This document shows, one piece after another, positions 35,589 through 44,471 of a DNA stretch of 64,000 bases; positions within the stretch are counted from its first letter, which is position 1; each line of letters opens with the position of its first letter. The notes under the pieces were generated by a model, which saw nothing but the letters and a program-made list of their open reading frames with translations, had not been told where the DNA came from and did no database searches. The stretch lies in NCBI GenBank assembly GCA_003132025.1, contig PKWJ01000035.1, positions 2,314 through 66,313 of the forward strand, written 5' to 3'. A program made the position numbers and the translations under genes. This stretch comes from Gammaproteobacteria bacterium (GTDB lineage: Bacteria > Pseudomonadota > Gammaproteobacteria > Steroidobacterales > Steroidobacteraceae).

Positions 35589-36629
35589 TCAGTGCGTGCT
35601 CGGGGCCGCCGGAGGGATAGCCGTCGGCGGGGTGGCAGCATCCGGCGCCACGGCTGCGCCCGGCTGCAGACCCTTGGAATACAGGATGCGCCCGTCCGGG
35701 GTCACCAGCACCGCGTCGACGTCATCGAGCTTGTCGTAGATCCTCATGGCCTCCTCGGGCCCGAGCACGAACGCGGTCTTGGACAGCCCGTCGGTCCGGG
35801 TCGCGGTCGGCGCGATGACGGTGGCGCTGCGCACTTTGCTGGCCGAATGGCCGGTGTGCGGATCGATGATGTGGTGATAGCGCACGCCGTCCTCGTCAAA
35901 ATAGCGCTCGTAGTCGCCCGAGGTGGAAAATGCCGCATCCACCAGCGGAATGCGCGTAATGACCTGATCGGGGTGATCCGGATGTCGGATGCCCACCACC
36001 CACGGACGGCCGAAACGATCGCCGATCACGCGACTGTCGCCGCCAGCATTTACCAGCGCGTGCTTATAGCCGCGTGCCAGCAGTATTTCGATGCCGCAAT
36101 CCACCGAATAACCCTTGGCGATCCCGCCCAGATCGATGCGCACGCCCGGCTGGGAAAAGCGCACCGTTTGGGTCTTGGCGTCGAGCAGCACGTGCCGGTA
36201 ATTGACCGCTGGCAATGCCGCCGCGATCTGCTGTTCGGTCGGTCGCTTGCGTTCGCGAAAGTTGTACATGTAGCCGACACTGGCGTACGTGATGTCGAAT
36301 GCGCCTTCCGTGATGCGCGAGTATTCCAGCGCCGTAGCCAGCAGCTTGAACAGTTCCAGGCTGATCGGCACCGGCTGCTTGGCCGCGAGCGCGTTGACCT
36401 TGGACACCTCGCTGGTTGGCTTGTAGGTGCTCATGGTCTCGTCGATGTGCCGCATCTCATCCATCACCGCATCGATTGCCGCCTCACCCTTGGCGGGGTC
36501 ATCGGCCCAGATCTCGACGTAGATGCGCGTACCCATGATCCCGTCGACGGTGCGCGACACCCACTGTGCATGCGCCGGCACTGCGGCCAGCATGCCCGCC
36601 ACCAGCAACGCGCTTCTGCAGCAGTTCAT
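35589..36629 (-). CDS. apbE: FAD:protein FMN transferase (ApbE family)
   Basis: 346 residues. Signal peptide to about residue 22 (PAHAQ). ApbE blocks seen: MGTRIYVEIW, GAFDITYASVGYMYNF, IDLGGIAKGYSVD, LVNAGGDSRVIG and TDGLSKTAFVLGPEEA (metal/FAD site). It attaches FMN covalently to Thr of target flavoproteins in the periplasm. A Pro/Ala-rich tail follows. The start overlaps the cysteine synthase stop by four bases, so it is at the end of the cys operon; whether it flavinylates a sulfur-related protein is not known. Confidence 0.9.
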   Translation of the reverse strand: MNCCRSALLVAGMLAAVPAHAQWVSRTVDGIMGTRIYVEIWADDPAKGEAAIDAVMDEMRHIDETMSTYKPTSEVSKVNALAAKQPVPISLELFKLLATALEYSRITEGAFDITYASVGYMYNFRERKRPTEQQIAAALPAVNYRHVLLDAKTQTVRFSQPGVRIDLGGIAKGYSVDCGIEILLARGYKHALVNAGGDSRVIGDRFGRPWVVGIRHPDHPDQVITRIPLVDAAFSTSGDYERYFDEDGVRYHHIIDPHTGHSASKVRSATVIAPTATRTDGLSKTAFVLGPEEAMRIYDKLDDVDAVLVTPDGRILYSKGLQPGAAVAPDAATPPTAIPPAAPSTH

Positions 36630-37627
36630 GGTGGTGCGGCCGCCAGACCTGCGGCCTGCAGCATGCCCTTCTGCGCCAGCCAGTCGCGATTGAACAGCCG
36701 CGACAGGTACTTCGAGCCGGTGTCGCACAGCACCGTGACCACGATGTGACCCGGTCCCAGATCGCGCGCCACTTGCACCGCGGCAGCGACGTTGACGCCA
36801 CTGGTGCTACCCACGAACAGCCCCTCCTCACGCAACAAGCGGTAGACGTAGCTCACTGTGTCGACGTCCTCCACATGCACCGCATCGTCGATCGGTGCAT
36901 CCTGCATGTTGGCGGTGATACGTCCGATGCCGATGCCCTCGGTGATCGAGCCGCTGCCGGTGGCTTTGACCACGCCGTGGCGGATGAATTCATACAGCGA
37001 GCTGCCGGGCGGATCGGCCAGCACGGTGCGTACCCTGGAGTTGCGCGACTTCAGGTACTCCGACACGCCCGCCACGGTGCCGCCGGTGCCGCTCGCGGCC
37101 ACGAAGGCGTCGATGCGCCCGTCGGTCTGCTGCCAGATTTCCGGACCCGTGGTCTCCACATGGGCGCGGCGATTGGCGGTGTTATCGAACTGATTGCTCC
37201 AGATCGCGTTCGGTAGTTCCTGCGCCAGCCTGCCGGCGGTCTTCTGATAATGATTCGGGTCGCTGTAGGGTACCACCTTGACGCGGCGCACCTCGGCTCC
37301 GAGGGCCTCGATCAATGCGTATTTTTCCGGCGACTGGTTGTCCGGCATCACGATGACGCAGCGGTAGCCGCGCGCGTTGCAGACATGCGCCAGGCCAATG
37401 CCGGTGTTGCCCGCGGTGCCCTCCACCACCGTACCGCCGGGCTTGAGCTGTCCGCGCCGTTCGGCATCGAGCACGATCGCGCGCGCCGCACGATCCTTGA
37501 CCGAGCCGCCCGGATTCATGAATTCCGCCTTGCCGAGGATCTCGCAGCCGGTCTCATCGCTGAGGCGACGCAGTCGGATCAGCGGCGTGTTGCCCACGGC
37601 ATCGACGAAGCCGCTGGCGACGTTCAT
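36626..37627 (-). CDS. Cysteine synthase (O-acetylserine sulfhydrylase type)
   Basis: 333 residues, a PLP-dependent beta-family enzyme. The PLP Lys is in NPGGSVKDRAA; TAGNTGIGLA binds the substrate carboxylate and SGTGGTVAG the phosphate; VLCDTGSKYLS is near the end. The likely reaction is sulfide plus O-acetylserine to cysteine. A C-terminal extension and TAGNTG (CysK has TSGNTG) leave open a cysteine synthase-like or cystathionine beta-synthase-like role. It overlaps cysG upstream and apbE downstream by four bases each. Confidence 0.87.
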   Translation of the reverse strand: MNVASGFVDAVGNTPLIRLRRLSDETGCEILGKAEFMNPGGSVKDRAARAIVLDAERRGQLKPGGTVVEGTAGNTGIGLAHVCNARGYRCVIVMPDNQSPEKYALIEALGAEVRRVKVVPYSDPNHYQKTAGRLAQELPNAIWSNQFDNTANRRAHVETTGPEIWQQTDGRIDAFVAASGTGGTVAGVSEYLKSRNSRVRTVLADPPGSSLYEFIRHGVVKATGSGSITEGIGIGRITANMQDAPIDDAVHVEDVDTVSYVYRLLREEGLFVGSTSGVNVAAAVQVARDLGPGHIVVTVLCDTGSKYLSRLFNRDWLAQKGMLQAAGLAAAPP

Positions 37628-39039
37628 GACTTGCCGGCCGCAGTGCCGAGCATGCTGTGCACCGGATCGACCGAGCGGGCGGCGCGCCGCGCCACCTCAC
37701 CGACGATCAGCAGCGCCGGCGCCGCCACTTGCGCGCTGTGCGCCTGTGCGCTGATGTCGCCCAGACAGCCGGCGATGACCCGCTGGCCGGGCATGGTCGC
37801 CTGCTCCACGATCGCGGCCGGGCGGTCGGCCTCCGCGCCGTGCGCGCGCAGCAGCTCGACGATCCGCGGCAGCTGCGCCACGCCCATGTAGAACACCACG
37901 GTCTGCACCGGCGCGGCGAGCGAGCGCCAGTCCAGGCGTTCCGCGCCGTCGCCGGTTGCGGTAACGAAAGTGACCGACGGCGCCAGGCCGCGCTGAGTCA
38001 GCGGCAGCCCCGCGGCGGCCGCGGCACCCAGGGCCGCAGTGATGCCCGGTACCACGATCACCGGAATACCGGCGCGCTGCAACAGATCGAGTTCCTCGCC
38101 GCCGCGTCCGAAGATGAAAGGATCCCCGCCCTTGAGGCGCGCCACGCGCAATCCGCGTCCGGCATACTCGAGCAGCAGCGCATGAATCCGCTCCTGCGTC
38201 GCGCGGTGCCGGCCCGATTCCTTGCCGACGAAGATGCGCTCGGCGTCGCGTCGCACGCGCTCGAGTACCGCCGGGCTCACGAGCCGGTCGTAGAGCACGA
38301 CGTCGGTCTGTTGCAGCAGCTGCAACGCGCGCAGCGTCAGCAGGTCCGGGTCGCCAGGCCCGGCGCCGATCAGATACACCTCGCCGCGTGCCTGGGGCGT
38401 ACCATCGGTGGCGGCGCGCAGCTCGGCGTCCAGCAGCTGCTGCGCTTCGCGCGTGCTGCCGGCAAACACCTTGCTGGCAATGCTGCCCGCGAACAACCCG
38501 TCCCAGAACCGCCGCCGCCGCTGAACATCGGGCAGCGCGCGCTGTACGCGCTCGCGCGCTGACCCGGCCAGCCGGGCGAGCTCCCCCAGCCGCTCGGGCA
38601 GCAGCGCCTCCAGCTGGGCGCGTACCCGGCGCGCCAGTGTTGGCGATTGTCCCGAGGTTGCTATCGCGACCAGCAGCGGCGAGCGATCAACGATCGCCGG
38701 CATCACTGCCGATGATATGGCCCCATCATCCACGACGTTGACGAAAATGCCGCGCGCGGCGCCGGCGGTCGCCACCGCCTGGTTGACTTCGCTACTGTCG
38801 GTGGCGGCAATCGCGAATACAGCGCCGTCGAAATGACGCGGCTCGAACTGGTAGCCCAGATGTTCGATGCGTCCGGCGTCGCGATACAGCGCCAGATCGG
38901 AATGCAGCCGCGGCGCCACCACCCGCACGCGCGCGTGGGCTTTCAGCAGCAGTTCGACCTTGCGGCTGGCCACGGCGCCGCCGCCCACCACCAGGGCCAG
39001 CTTATCGCGCAGGTTGAGGAACACCGGCAGGTAATCCAT
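37624..39039 (-). CDS. cysG: Siroheme synthase (multifunctional)
   Basis: 471 residues. Residues 1-about 205: precorrin-2 dehydrogenase/ferrochelatase (LALVVGGGAVASRKVELL, NAD site; SirC-type helical domain). Residues about 215-460: uroporphyrinogen-III C-methyltransferase (VYLIGAGPGDPDLLTLRAL, RLKGGDPFIFGRGGEE, TQRGLAPSVTFVT). It makes the siroheme needed by the sulfite reductase encoded at 47362-49032. It is 49 bp after cysH and overlaps the cysteine synthase gene by four bases. Confidence 0.95.
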   Translation of the reverse strand: MDYLPVFLNLRDKLALVVGGGAVASRKVELLLKAHARVRVVAPRLHSDLALYRDAGRIEHLGYQFEPRHFDGAVFAIAATDSSEVNQAVATAGAARGIFVNVVDDGAISSAVMPAIVDRSPLLVAIATSGQSPTLARRVRAQLEALLPERLGELARLAGSARERVQRALPDVQRRRRFWDGLFAGSIASKVFAGSTREAQQLLDAELRAATDGTPQARGEVYLIGAGPGDPDLLTLRALQLLQQTDVVLYDRLVSPAVLERVRRDAERIFVGKESGRHRATQERIHALLLEYAGRGLRVARLKGGDPFIFGRGGEELDLLQRAGIPVIVVPGITAALGAAAAAGLPLTQRGLAPSVTFVTATGDGAERLDWRSLAAPVQTVVFYMGVAQLPRIVELLRAHGAEADRPAAIVEQATMPGQRVIAGCLGDISAQAHSAQVAAPALLIVGEVARRAARSVDPVHSMLGTAAGKS

Positions 39040-39088
39040 GGACGGACTTTAGCCGATCGGGCAGCGCTTGACGCGGCCGGCCGCGCCG

Positions 39089-39832
39089 CTACGGGGCCGC
39101 GTGCGTAGTGCGCGTGAGCTGGCGCGGATGCAGGCCGCATTCGCGCGAATCCGGGTTCTCCCACCACCAGCGGCCGGCGCGATGGTCCTGTCCGGGCTCG
39201 ATGGCGCGGGTGCACGGCGCGCAGCCGATGCTCGGATAGCCGCGATCGTGCAGCGGGCTGTAGTAGAGCTGATGCACGCGGATGTAGCTCCAGACGTCAG
39301 CTTGCGTCCAGTCGAGCAGCGGGCTGATCTTCGGCAGCCGGGACTGCTCGTCCCGGGCTATCGGCTGCGCTGCAGAGCGCTGCTCGGATTGTTCGCGCCG
39401 CACGCCCGTCACCCAGGCGCCATAGCCGGCGACGGCCCTGATGAAGGGCTCGACCTTGCGGATCTGGCAGCAGCTGATGCGCTCGCCGAGGCCGTTATAG
39501 AAGCCATTGATGCCGTGCTCGCGCACGTAGCTCTGCACCGCCTGCGCATCCGGGTAATACAGCTTGATGCGGCGCTGGTAGCGGCGCTCCAGGCGCTCCA
39601 GCAGCGTCAGCGTCTCCTCGGGCAATCGCCCGGTATCGATACTGACGATGTCGATGCCGGGTACATGCATCCAGATCAGGTCGGTCAGCACCATTGCTTC
39701 GGCGCCCAGGCTACTGGCATAGACCACGCGGCCGTACGCATCGACCGCCTGGCGCAGCAGCGCAAGACTGGCGGCAGCCTTGGCAGCCAGCGCCGAATTG
39801 AGTGTTGTTTTGTGACCAGCGGCGGTCGGCAT
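39089..39832 (-). CDS. cysH: Assimilatory adenylyl-sulfate (APS) reductase
   Basis: 247 residues. Reduces activated sulfate to sulfite. The PP-loop-like start YASSLGAEAMVLTDL and the C-terminal ECGLH catalytic Cys are present. Two Cys pairs, SCCQIRKVEP and GCAPCTR, mark the 4Fe-4S cluster of APS-using enzymes, as opposed to PAPS-using CysH of enterics. ATG 39832 is preferred over an upstream TTG. It leads the leftward cys operon and diverges from hemB. Confidence 0.93.
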   Translation of the reverse strand: MPTAAGHKTTLNSALAAKAAASLALLRQAVDAYGRVVYASSLGAEAMVLTDLIWMHVPGIDIVSIDTGRLPEETLTLLERLERRYQRRIKLYYPDAQAVQSYVREHGINGFYNGLGERISCCQIRKVEPFIRAVAGYGAWVTGVRREQSEQRSAAQPIARDEQSRLPKISPLLDWTQADVWSYIRVHQLYYSPLHDRGYPSIGCAPCTRAIEPGQDHRAGRWWWENPDSRECGLHPRQLTRTTHAAP

Positions 39833-40010
39833 AGGGCGCAATTGTGCTCGCCGGTCTCATAACATTGGCTTATAAGTTCAGTCCCCGGAGGGTTGCCGCT
39901 ATCGCGGGCCGTGACGCCGGTACGCTGCATGTGACAATGCGTGACCGCCGGCGCGCGGCGTCGCGGCAGACTATTGGCCTGGGGCTTCACTTCGATTCCT
40001 ATTGCACCGT
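39833..40010. promoter_or_regulatory. Divergent cysH/hemB regulatory region with LysR-type box
   Basis: At 39859-39873 lies ATAA-N7-TTAT, a symmetric T-N11-A type element expected for LysR regulators; a CysB-like protein would be the natural candidate for cysH. No strong hemB ribosome-binding site or promoter is obvious. Confidence 0.35.
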
Positions 40011-40988
40011 ATGAGTTCTCTCGACCTGCGCCGCTTGCGTCAAGATGAGCATGTCCGTGCCCTCACACGCGAGGTCCACGTACAGCTCGACCAGCTGATC
40101 CAGCCGCTGTTCGTCGCCGAGGCAATCGCAGCTCCACAAGCCGTGCCCGGCCTCACCGGAGTGCAACAGGAGACCAGCGAATCGCTGCTGCGACAGGTGG
40201 AGCAGGACCTTGAGGCCGGGGTCAGCAAGTTCCTGCTGTTTGGCGTTCCGCAGGCGCGCAGCGAGCGCCAAATCGACTGGTCATTCACCGCCGGCCAGGT
40301 GCGCTCGCTTAAGGCGCGCTTTGGCCGCGACATCTGGCTCGCTACCGACGTGTGTCTGTGCTCCTCGACCCCGCACGGTCACTGCGGCGTGCTCGCTGCC
40401 GAGGGCGATCACCTGGACAACGATGCCAGCGTCGCGGAACTGGTGCAGGCGGCGCTGGCCTACAGCCACGCCGGCGCCGACTGCGTCGCCCCGAGTGACA
40501 TGATGGACGGTCGGGTGGCGGCCATCCGCGGCGCGCTTGACGGCGCGGGACTTGCGCGCACCGTTCTCATGAGCTACGCGGTCAAGTTTCATTCGACGCT
40601 GTACGGCCCGTTTCGCGTCGCGGCGGACTCGGCGCCTAAATCCGGCTCGATGCTCAAGGACCGTGCCAGCTACCAGCTCGATCCGGCGCGCCCAAACGAC
40701 GCCTGGCTGTGTGCCGAGCGCGACGCTGCGCAGGGCGCCGATATCCTGATCGTCAAACCCGGCTTGCCGTATCTTGATTTATTGCGTGAACTGTCGCGGG
40801 AGATCCGCAAGCCCTGGGCGGTGTATCACGTGAGCGGCGAATTTGCGGCGCTCGAAGCCCTCGCCGCCATGGGTCTGGCCAACCGCGCGGCACTGCATCG
40901 GGAAATCCTGATCGCGTTTCGCCGCGCCGGCGCGAGCATGATCATCACCTACGGAGCGCGCTATGCGCGCGACTGGTTGTCGGCTTGA
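40011..40988 (+). CDS. hemB: Delta-aminolevulinic acid dehydratase (porphobilinogen synthase)
   Basis: 325 residues. Condenses two 5-aminolevulinate to porphobilinogen. The zinc-site cysteines are DVCLCSSTPHGHC (zinc-type rather than Mg-only). The two active-site lysines are in SYAVKFHSTLYGPF and ILIVKPGLPYLD. ATG 40011 is preferred over TTG 40002. It overlaps hemL (TTGA) and forms a heme/siroheme precursor pair next to cysG. Confidence 0.95.
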   Translation: MSSLDLRRLRQDEHVRALTREVHVQLDQLIQPLFVAEAIAAPQAVPGLTGVQQETSESLLRQVEQDLEAGVSKFLLFGVPQARSERQIDWSFTAGQVRSLKARFGRDIWLATDVCLCSSTPHGHCGVLAAEGDHLDNDASVAELVQAALAYSHAGADCVAPSDMMDGRVAAIRGALDGAGLARTVLMSYAVKFHSTLYGPFRVAADSAPKSGSMLKDRASYQLDPARPNDAWLCAERDAAQGADILIVKPGLPYLDLLRELSREIRKPWAVYHVSGEFAALEALAAMGLANRAALHREILIAFRRAGASMIITYGARYARDWLSA

Positions 40989-42280
40989 GCGGCGGCAGCC
41001 GCTCCGAGGAGCTGTTCCTGCGTGCGCGGCGCGTCTCACCGGGGGGCGTGCATTCCCCGGTGCGCGCTTTTCGCGGCGTCGGCGGCACACCGCGCTTCAT
41101 GACCGGCGGCGCCGGCGCCTGCCTGCATGATGTCGACGGCCGCGAATACCTCGACTTCTGCATGGCCTTCGGGCCGCTGATCCTCGGTCACGCCGACCGC
41201 GGCGTCCGGCGGGCGGCCGAAACCGCGCTGGCTCGCGGCTGGAGTCTCGGCACCGCTGAGCCGTACAGCCTGGAGCTCGCGGAGTTGATCACCGGCCGTG
41301 TTCCCTGGGTGGAGAGCATTCGATTCGTCAATTCCGGAACCGAAGCGGTCATGTCGGCGCTGCGCGTGGCGCGCGCGGCCAGCGGCCGTTCCAAGATTTT
41401 GAAATTCGAAGGCTGCTACCACGGCCACACCGATTCGATGCTGCTGCGCGCCGGTTCCGGCTTGGCCGAGGCACCGCTACCCGACAGCGCCGGGCTGGCG
41501 CCCGACGTGGTGCAGCAGACGCTGATCGCGCCGCTCGATGATGAGGCGGCACTCGAGGCGCTGTTGACGCGCCACGCGGGCGAGATCGCCGCGATCATCA
41601 TCGAGCCGCTGCCGGCAAACTACGGCCTGCTGCCGCAACGGCCGCAGTTCCTGCAGGCGGTCGCCCGGCTCGCGCGCGCCCACGGTGCGCTGCTGATCTT
41701 CGACGAAGTGATCTCCGGTTTCAGGCTGTCGTTCCAGGGCTATGCCGGCGTCAGCGGCATCCGCCCCGACCTTACGACCTACGGCAAGGTGATCGGCGGC
41801 GGTTTCCCGGTTGGCGCCTATGGCGGTCGCCGCGAGCTGATGGAACTGGTGGCGCCCGCCGGTCCGGTCTACCAGGCCGGCACCCTGAGCGCCAACCCAC
41901 TGGCGATGTGCGCCGGATTGGCAACCTTGCAGCGCCTGGCGGATGGCAGCGTGTACCAGCAGCTCGAGGAGCTAGGCGCCCGACTGGAGCGCGGGCTCAG
42001 TGGCGTGCCCGGACTCGCCATTCAGCGCGCCGGCTCGGTGTTCTGGATCTGCAGCTCCAGGGCCGGCGCCCCGATCACACCGATGCGCACGCCGCTGAGC
42101 CTGCCCGCCGATGCGGGCGCGAGCTTCGCCGCGCTGTTTCATCCGCTGCTCGAACGTGGCATCTATCTGGCGCCGAGCGCCTTCGAAGTCGGCTTTCTGT
42201 CCGCGGCGCATACCGAGGCGCACATCGATACGCTGGCGCAGGCATTGCTGGCGCTGCTGCCCGCTACTGATCGGCAGTGA
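40985..42280 (+). CDS. hemL: Glutamate-1-semialdehyde 2,1-aminomutase
   Basis: 431 residues, PLP-dependent class III fold. RFVNSGTEAVMSALRVARA, FEGCYHGHTD, FDEVISGFR and TTYGKVIGGGFPVGAYGG (PLP Lys) match GSA aminomutases. It makes 5-aminolevulinate for HemB. The start is TTG at 40985, overlapping the hemB stop as TTGA. Its end overlaps glgX by 17 bp on the opposite strand. Confidence 0.95.
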   Translation: MSGGSRSEELFLRARRVSPGGVHSPVRAFRGVGGTPRFMTGGAGACLHDVDGREYLDFCMAFGPLILGHADRGVRRAAETALARGWSLGTAEPYSLELAELITGRVPWVESIRFVNSGTEAVMSALRVARAASGRSKILKFEGCYHGHTDSMLLRAGSGLAEAPLPDSAGLAPDVVQQTLIAPLDDEAALEALLTRHAGEIAAIIIEPLPANYGLLPQRPQFLQAVARLARAHGALLIFDEVISGFRLSFQGYAGVSGIRPDLTTYGKVIGGGFPVGAYGGRRELMELVAPAGPVYQAGTLSANPLAMCAGLATLQRLADGSVYQQLEELGARLERGLSGVPGLAIQRAGSVFWICSSRAGAPITPMRTPLSLPADAGASFAALFHPLLERGIYLAPSAFEVGFLSAAHTEAHIDTLAQALLALLPATDRQ

Positions 42281-44447
42281 CGGTTGCGGTTGCGCTCTCG
42301 GGCAATGCCGGGTTGCTGATCGCCGCCGGAACATCATCGGCTGCAGTCGCCGCGACGATTGCGGCGAGCAGCTGCACACTGTGCGGCGCCACGTCGATCG
42401 CCGCGCGTTCTATTTCCTGATCGGTGCTGTGCACGTCGGCGGTATTGAGGCGCAGTTGCCAGCGAAACCTCGGATCCGGCAGCTGAAAACTGTGCAAGTC
42501 GGAGGTGTTGTTGGTCAACAGCAGGCTCACTTCCACCCTGCCTAAATCCAGCCGGCGCGCGCGCCGCACGCTCAGCAGCCGGCCTTCGGTGTACTGCCAG
42601 TCCTCGTCGCGCATGATGTCGCCGCTTTCGTCGAACCACTCGATGTCGCGCACTTGAGGCAGCGGCTCGATGCGCCCGTGCTGGTAGTAATCGCTGCGCA
42701 AGCTGCACAGCTCGCGCCGCAACTGGATCAGCCGCGTCACAAAGGCCCGCTGCTCGACGCCCGCGGGCGACAGCGCCTGCGCCCAGTCGAACCATGACAC
42801 ATCGTTGTCCTGCGCATAGGCGTTGTTGTTGCCGTGCTGGGTACGGCCGAATTCATCGCCACCAAGCAGCATCGGCGTGCCGTGCGAGAACAGCAGCGTT
42901 GCCAGGATAGAGCGTTTGACGCGCTCCCGCGTCGCCTGGATCACCGCGTCATCGGTCGTTCCCTCGACACCCCAGTTGCTGCTGACGTTATTGTCGGTGC
43001 CGTCGCGATTTTCCTCGCCGTTCGCCTCGTTATGCTTGTGCTGGTAGCTCACCCAGTCCTGCAGCGTAAACCCGTCATGCGCGGTGATGAAGTTCAGCGA
43101 TGCCCACGGACGGCGCCCGTGGTGATCGAACAGATCGGCCGAGCCCTGCAGCCGCGCGGCCAGCGCTCCACGCAAACCCGAATCCCCGCGCCAGAAGCGG
43201 CGCACGTCGTCGCGAAACTTGTCGTTCCATTCCGCCATGCCGGCCGGATGATTGCCGAGCTGGTAGCCGCCCGGGCCCAGGTCCCAGGGCTCGGCGATCA
43301 GCTTGACGCGCGCCAGTGTCGGATCCTGCAGTAGCGCGTCGAAGAAACCCGAGCCCGGATCGTAGCCGTTTTGTTCGCGCCCCAGGGTCACGCTCAGATC
43401 GAAGCGAAAACCGTCGACGTGAAATTCCTGCACCCAGTAGCGCAATGAATCCAGCGTCAGCTGGATCACGCGCGAGTGCGAGAAATTAACGGTGTTGCCG
43501 GTGCCGGTGTCGTTGACGCAGCGGCGCATGTTGTCCGGCAGCAGCCGGTAGTAGGCGGCATTGTCGAGCCCGCGCATGCTCAGCGTAGGCCCCAGTTCGC
43601 TGCCCTCGCCGGTGTGGTTGTAGACCACGTCGAGCAGCACTTCGATGCCGGCCGCATGCAGCGCCTTGATGGCTGTCTTGAGCTCCGACAGGTTGCCGTC
43701 GGACAGATAGCGCGGCTCGGGGGCGAAGAACGCCAGCGAGTTGTAGCCCCAGTAGTTGCCCAGACCGCGTTCGCAGAGCACCCGATCGTTGACGAAGGCA
43801 TGGATGGGCAGCAGTTCGATGGCGGTCACGCCCAGGCTCTTCAGATAGCCCACGGTACGCTCGTGGCCGAGCGCCGCCGCGGTGCCGCGCAGCGGCTCCG
43901 GAATGTCCGGCAGCCGCATCGTCAGGCCGCGCAGGTGCGTCTCGTAGATGATGGTGTCGTTCCAGGGGGTGCGCGGCGGGCGGTCATCGCCCCAGTCGAA
44001 GCGATCCTGCGTCACCACCGCCTTGGGCATGGCAAAGGCGCTATCGCGCCGATCGAACGACAGGTCGGCGCGCGGCGAGGTAAGGCGGTAGCCGTACAGC
44101 GCGTCGCTCCAGCGCAGCGCGCCGCCAAGCTTGCGCGCGTAGGGATCGAGCAGCAGCTTGTTGACGTTGTAGCGATGGCCCTGCTCGGGCAGGTAGGGCC
44201 CGTGCGCGCGAAAGCCGTACAACTGGCCGGGAGCTAGCGCGTCGAGGTAGCCGTGCCAGACCCCGTCAGTGCATTCGCGCAGTACCAGCCGACGCAGTTC
44301 CTGGCGACCGCTGGCGTCAAACAGGCACAGTTCGACCTGCTCGGCATTTTCGGCAAACACGGCAAAATTGCAGCCCTCGGGTCCGCAGGATGCACCCAGC
44401 GGATACGGGGCACCGGCTAGGGCGGAGGTCGGCAGGTCGGAAGGCAT
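42264..44447 (-). CDS. glgX: Glycogen debranching enzyme
   Basis: 727 residues. N-terminal CBM48 (YPLGASCGPEGCNFAVFAEN), then a GH13 barrel with VLLDVVYNHTGEG, DGFRFDLSVTLG (nucleophile Asp) and LIAEPWDLG (acid Glu), NFITAHDGFTLQDWV, and GDEFGRTQHGNNNAYAQD. It hydrolyses alpha-1,6 branches. It starts 24 bp after glgB. A C-terminal Ala/Thr-rich tail is slightly longer than usual. Confidence 0.95.
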   Translation of the reverse strand: MPSDLPTSALAGAPYPLGASCGPEGCNFAVFAENAEQVELCLFDASGRQELRRLVLRECTDGVWHGYLDALAPGQLYGFRAHGPYLPEQGHRYNVNKLLLDPYARKLGGALRWSDALYGYRLTSPRADLSFDRRDSAFAMPKAVVTQDRFDWGDDRPPRTPWNDTIIYETHLRGLTMRLPDIPEPLRGTAAALGHERTVGYLKSLGVTAIELLPIHAFVNDRVLCERGLGNYWGYNSLAFFAPEPRYLSDGNLSELKTAIKALHAAGIEVLLDVVYNHTGEGSELGPTLSMRGLDNAAYYRLLPDNMRRCVNDTGTGNTVNFSHSRVIQLTLDSLRYWVQEFHVDGFRFDLSVTLGREQNGYDPGSGFFDALLQDPTLARVKLIAEPWDLGPGGYQLGNHPAGMAEWNDKFRDDVRRFWRGDSGLRGALAARLQGSADLFDHHGRRPWASLNFITAHDGFTLQDWVSYQHKHNEANGEENRDGTDNNVSSNWGVEGTTDDAVIQATRERVKRSILATLLFSHGTPMLLGGDEFGRTQHGNNNAYAQDNDVSWFDWAQALSPAGVEQRAFVTRLIQLRRELCSLRSDYYQHGRIEPLPQVRDIEWFDESGDIMRDEDWQYTEGRLLSVRRARRLDLGRVEVSLLLTNNTSDLHSFQLPDPRFRWQLRLNTADVHSTDQEIERAAIDVAPHSVQLLAAIVAATAADDVPAAISNPALPESATATVTADQ

Positions 44448-44471
44448 GCACGGTGATCCTTACAATATCAA

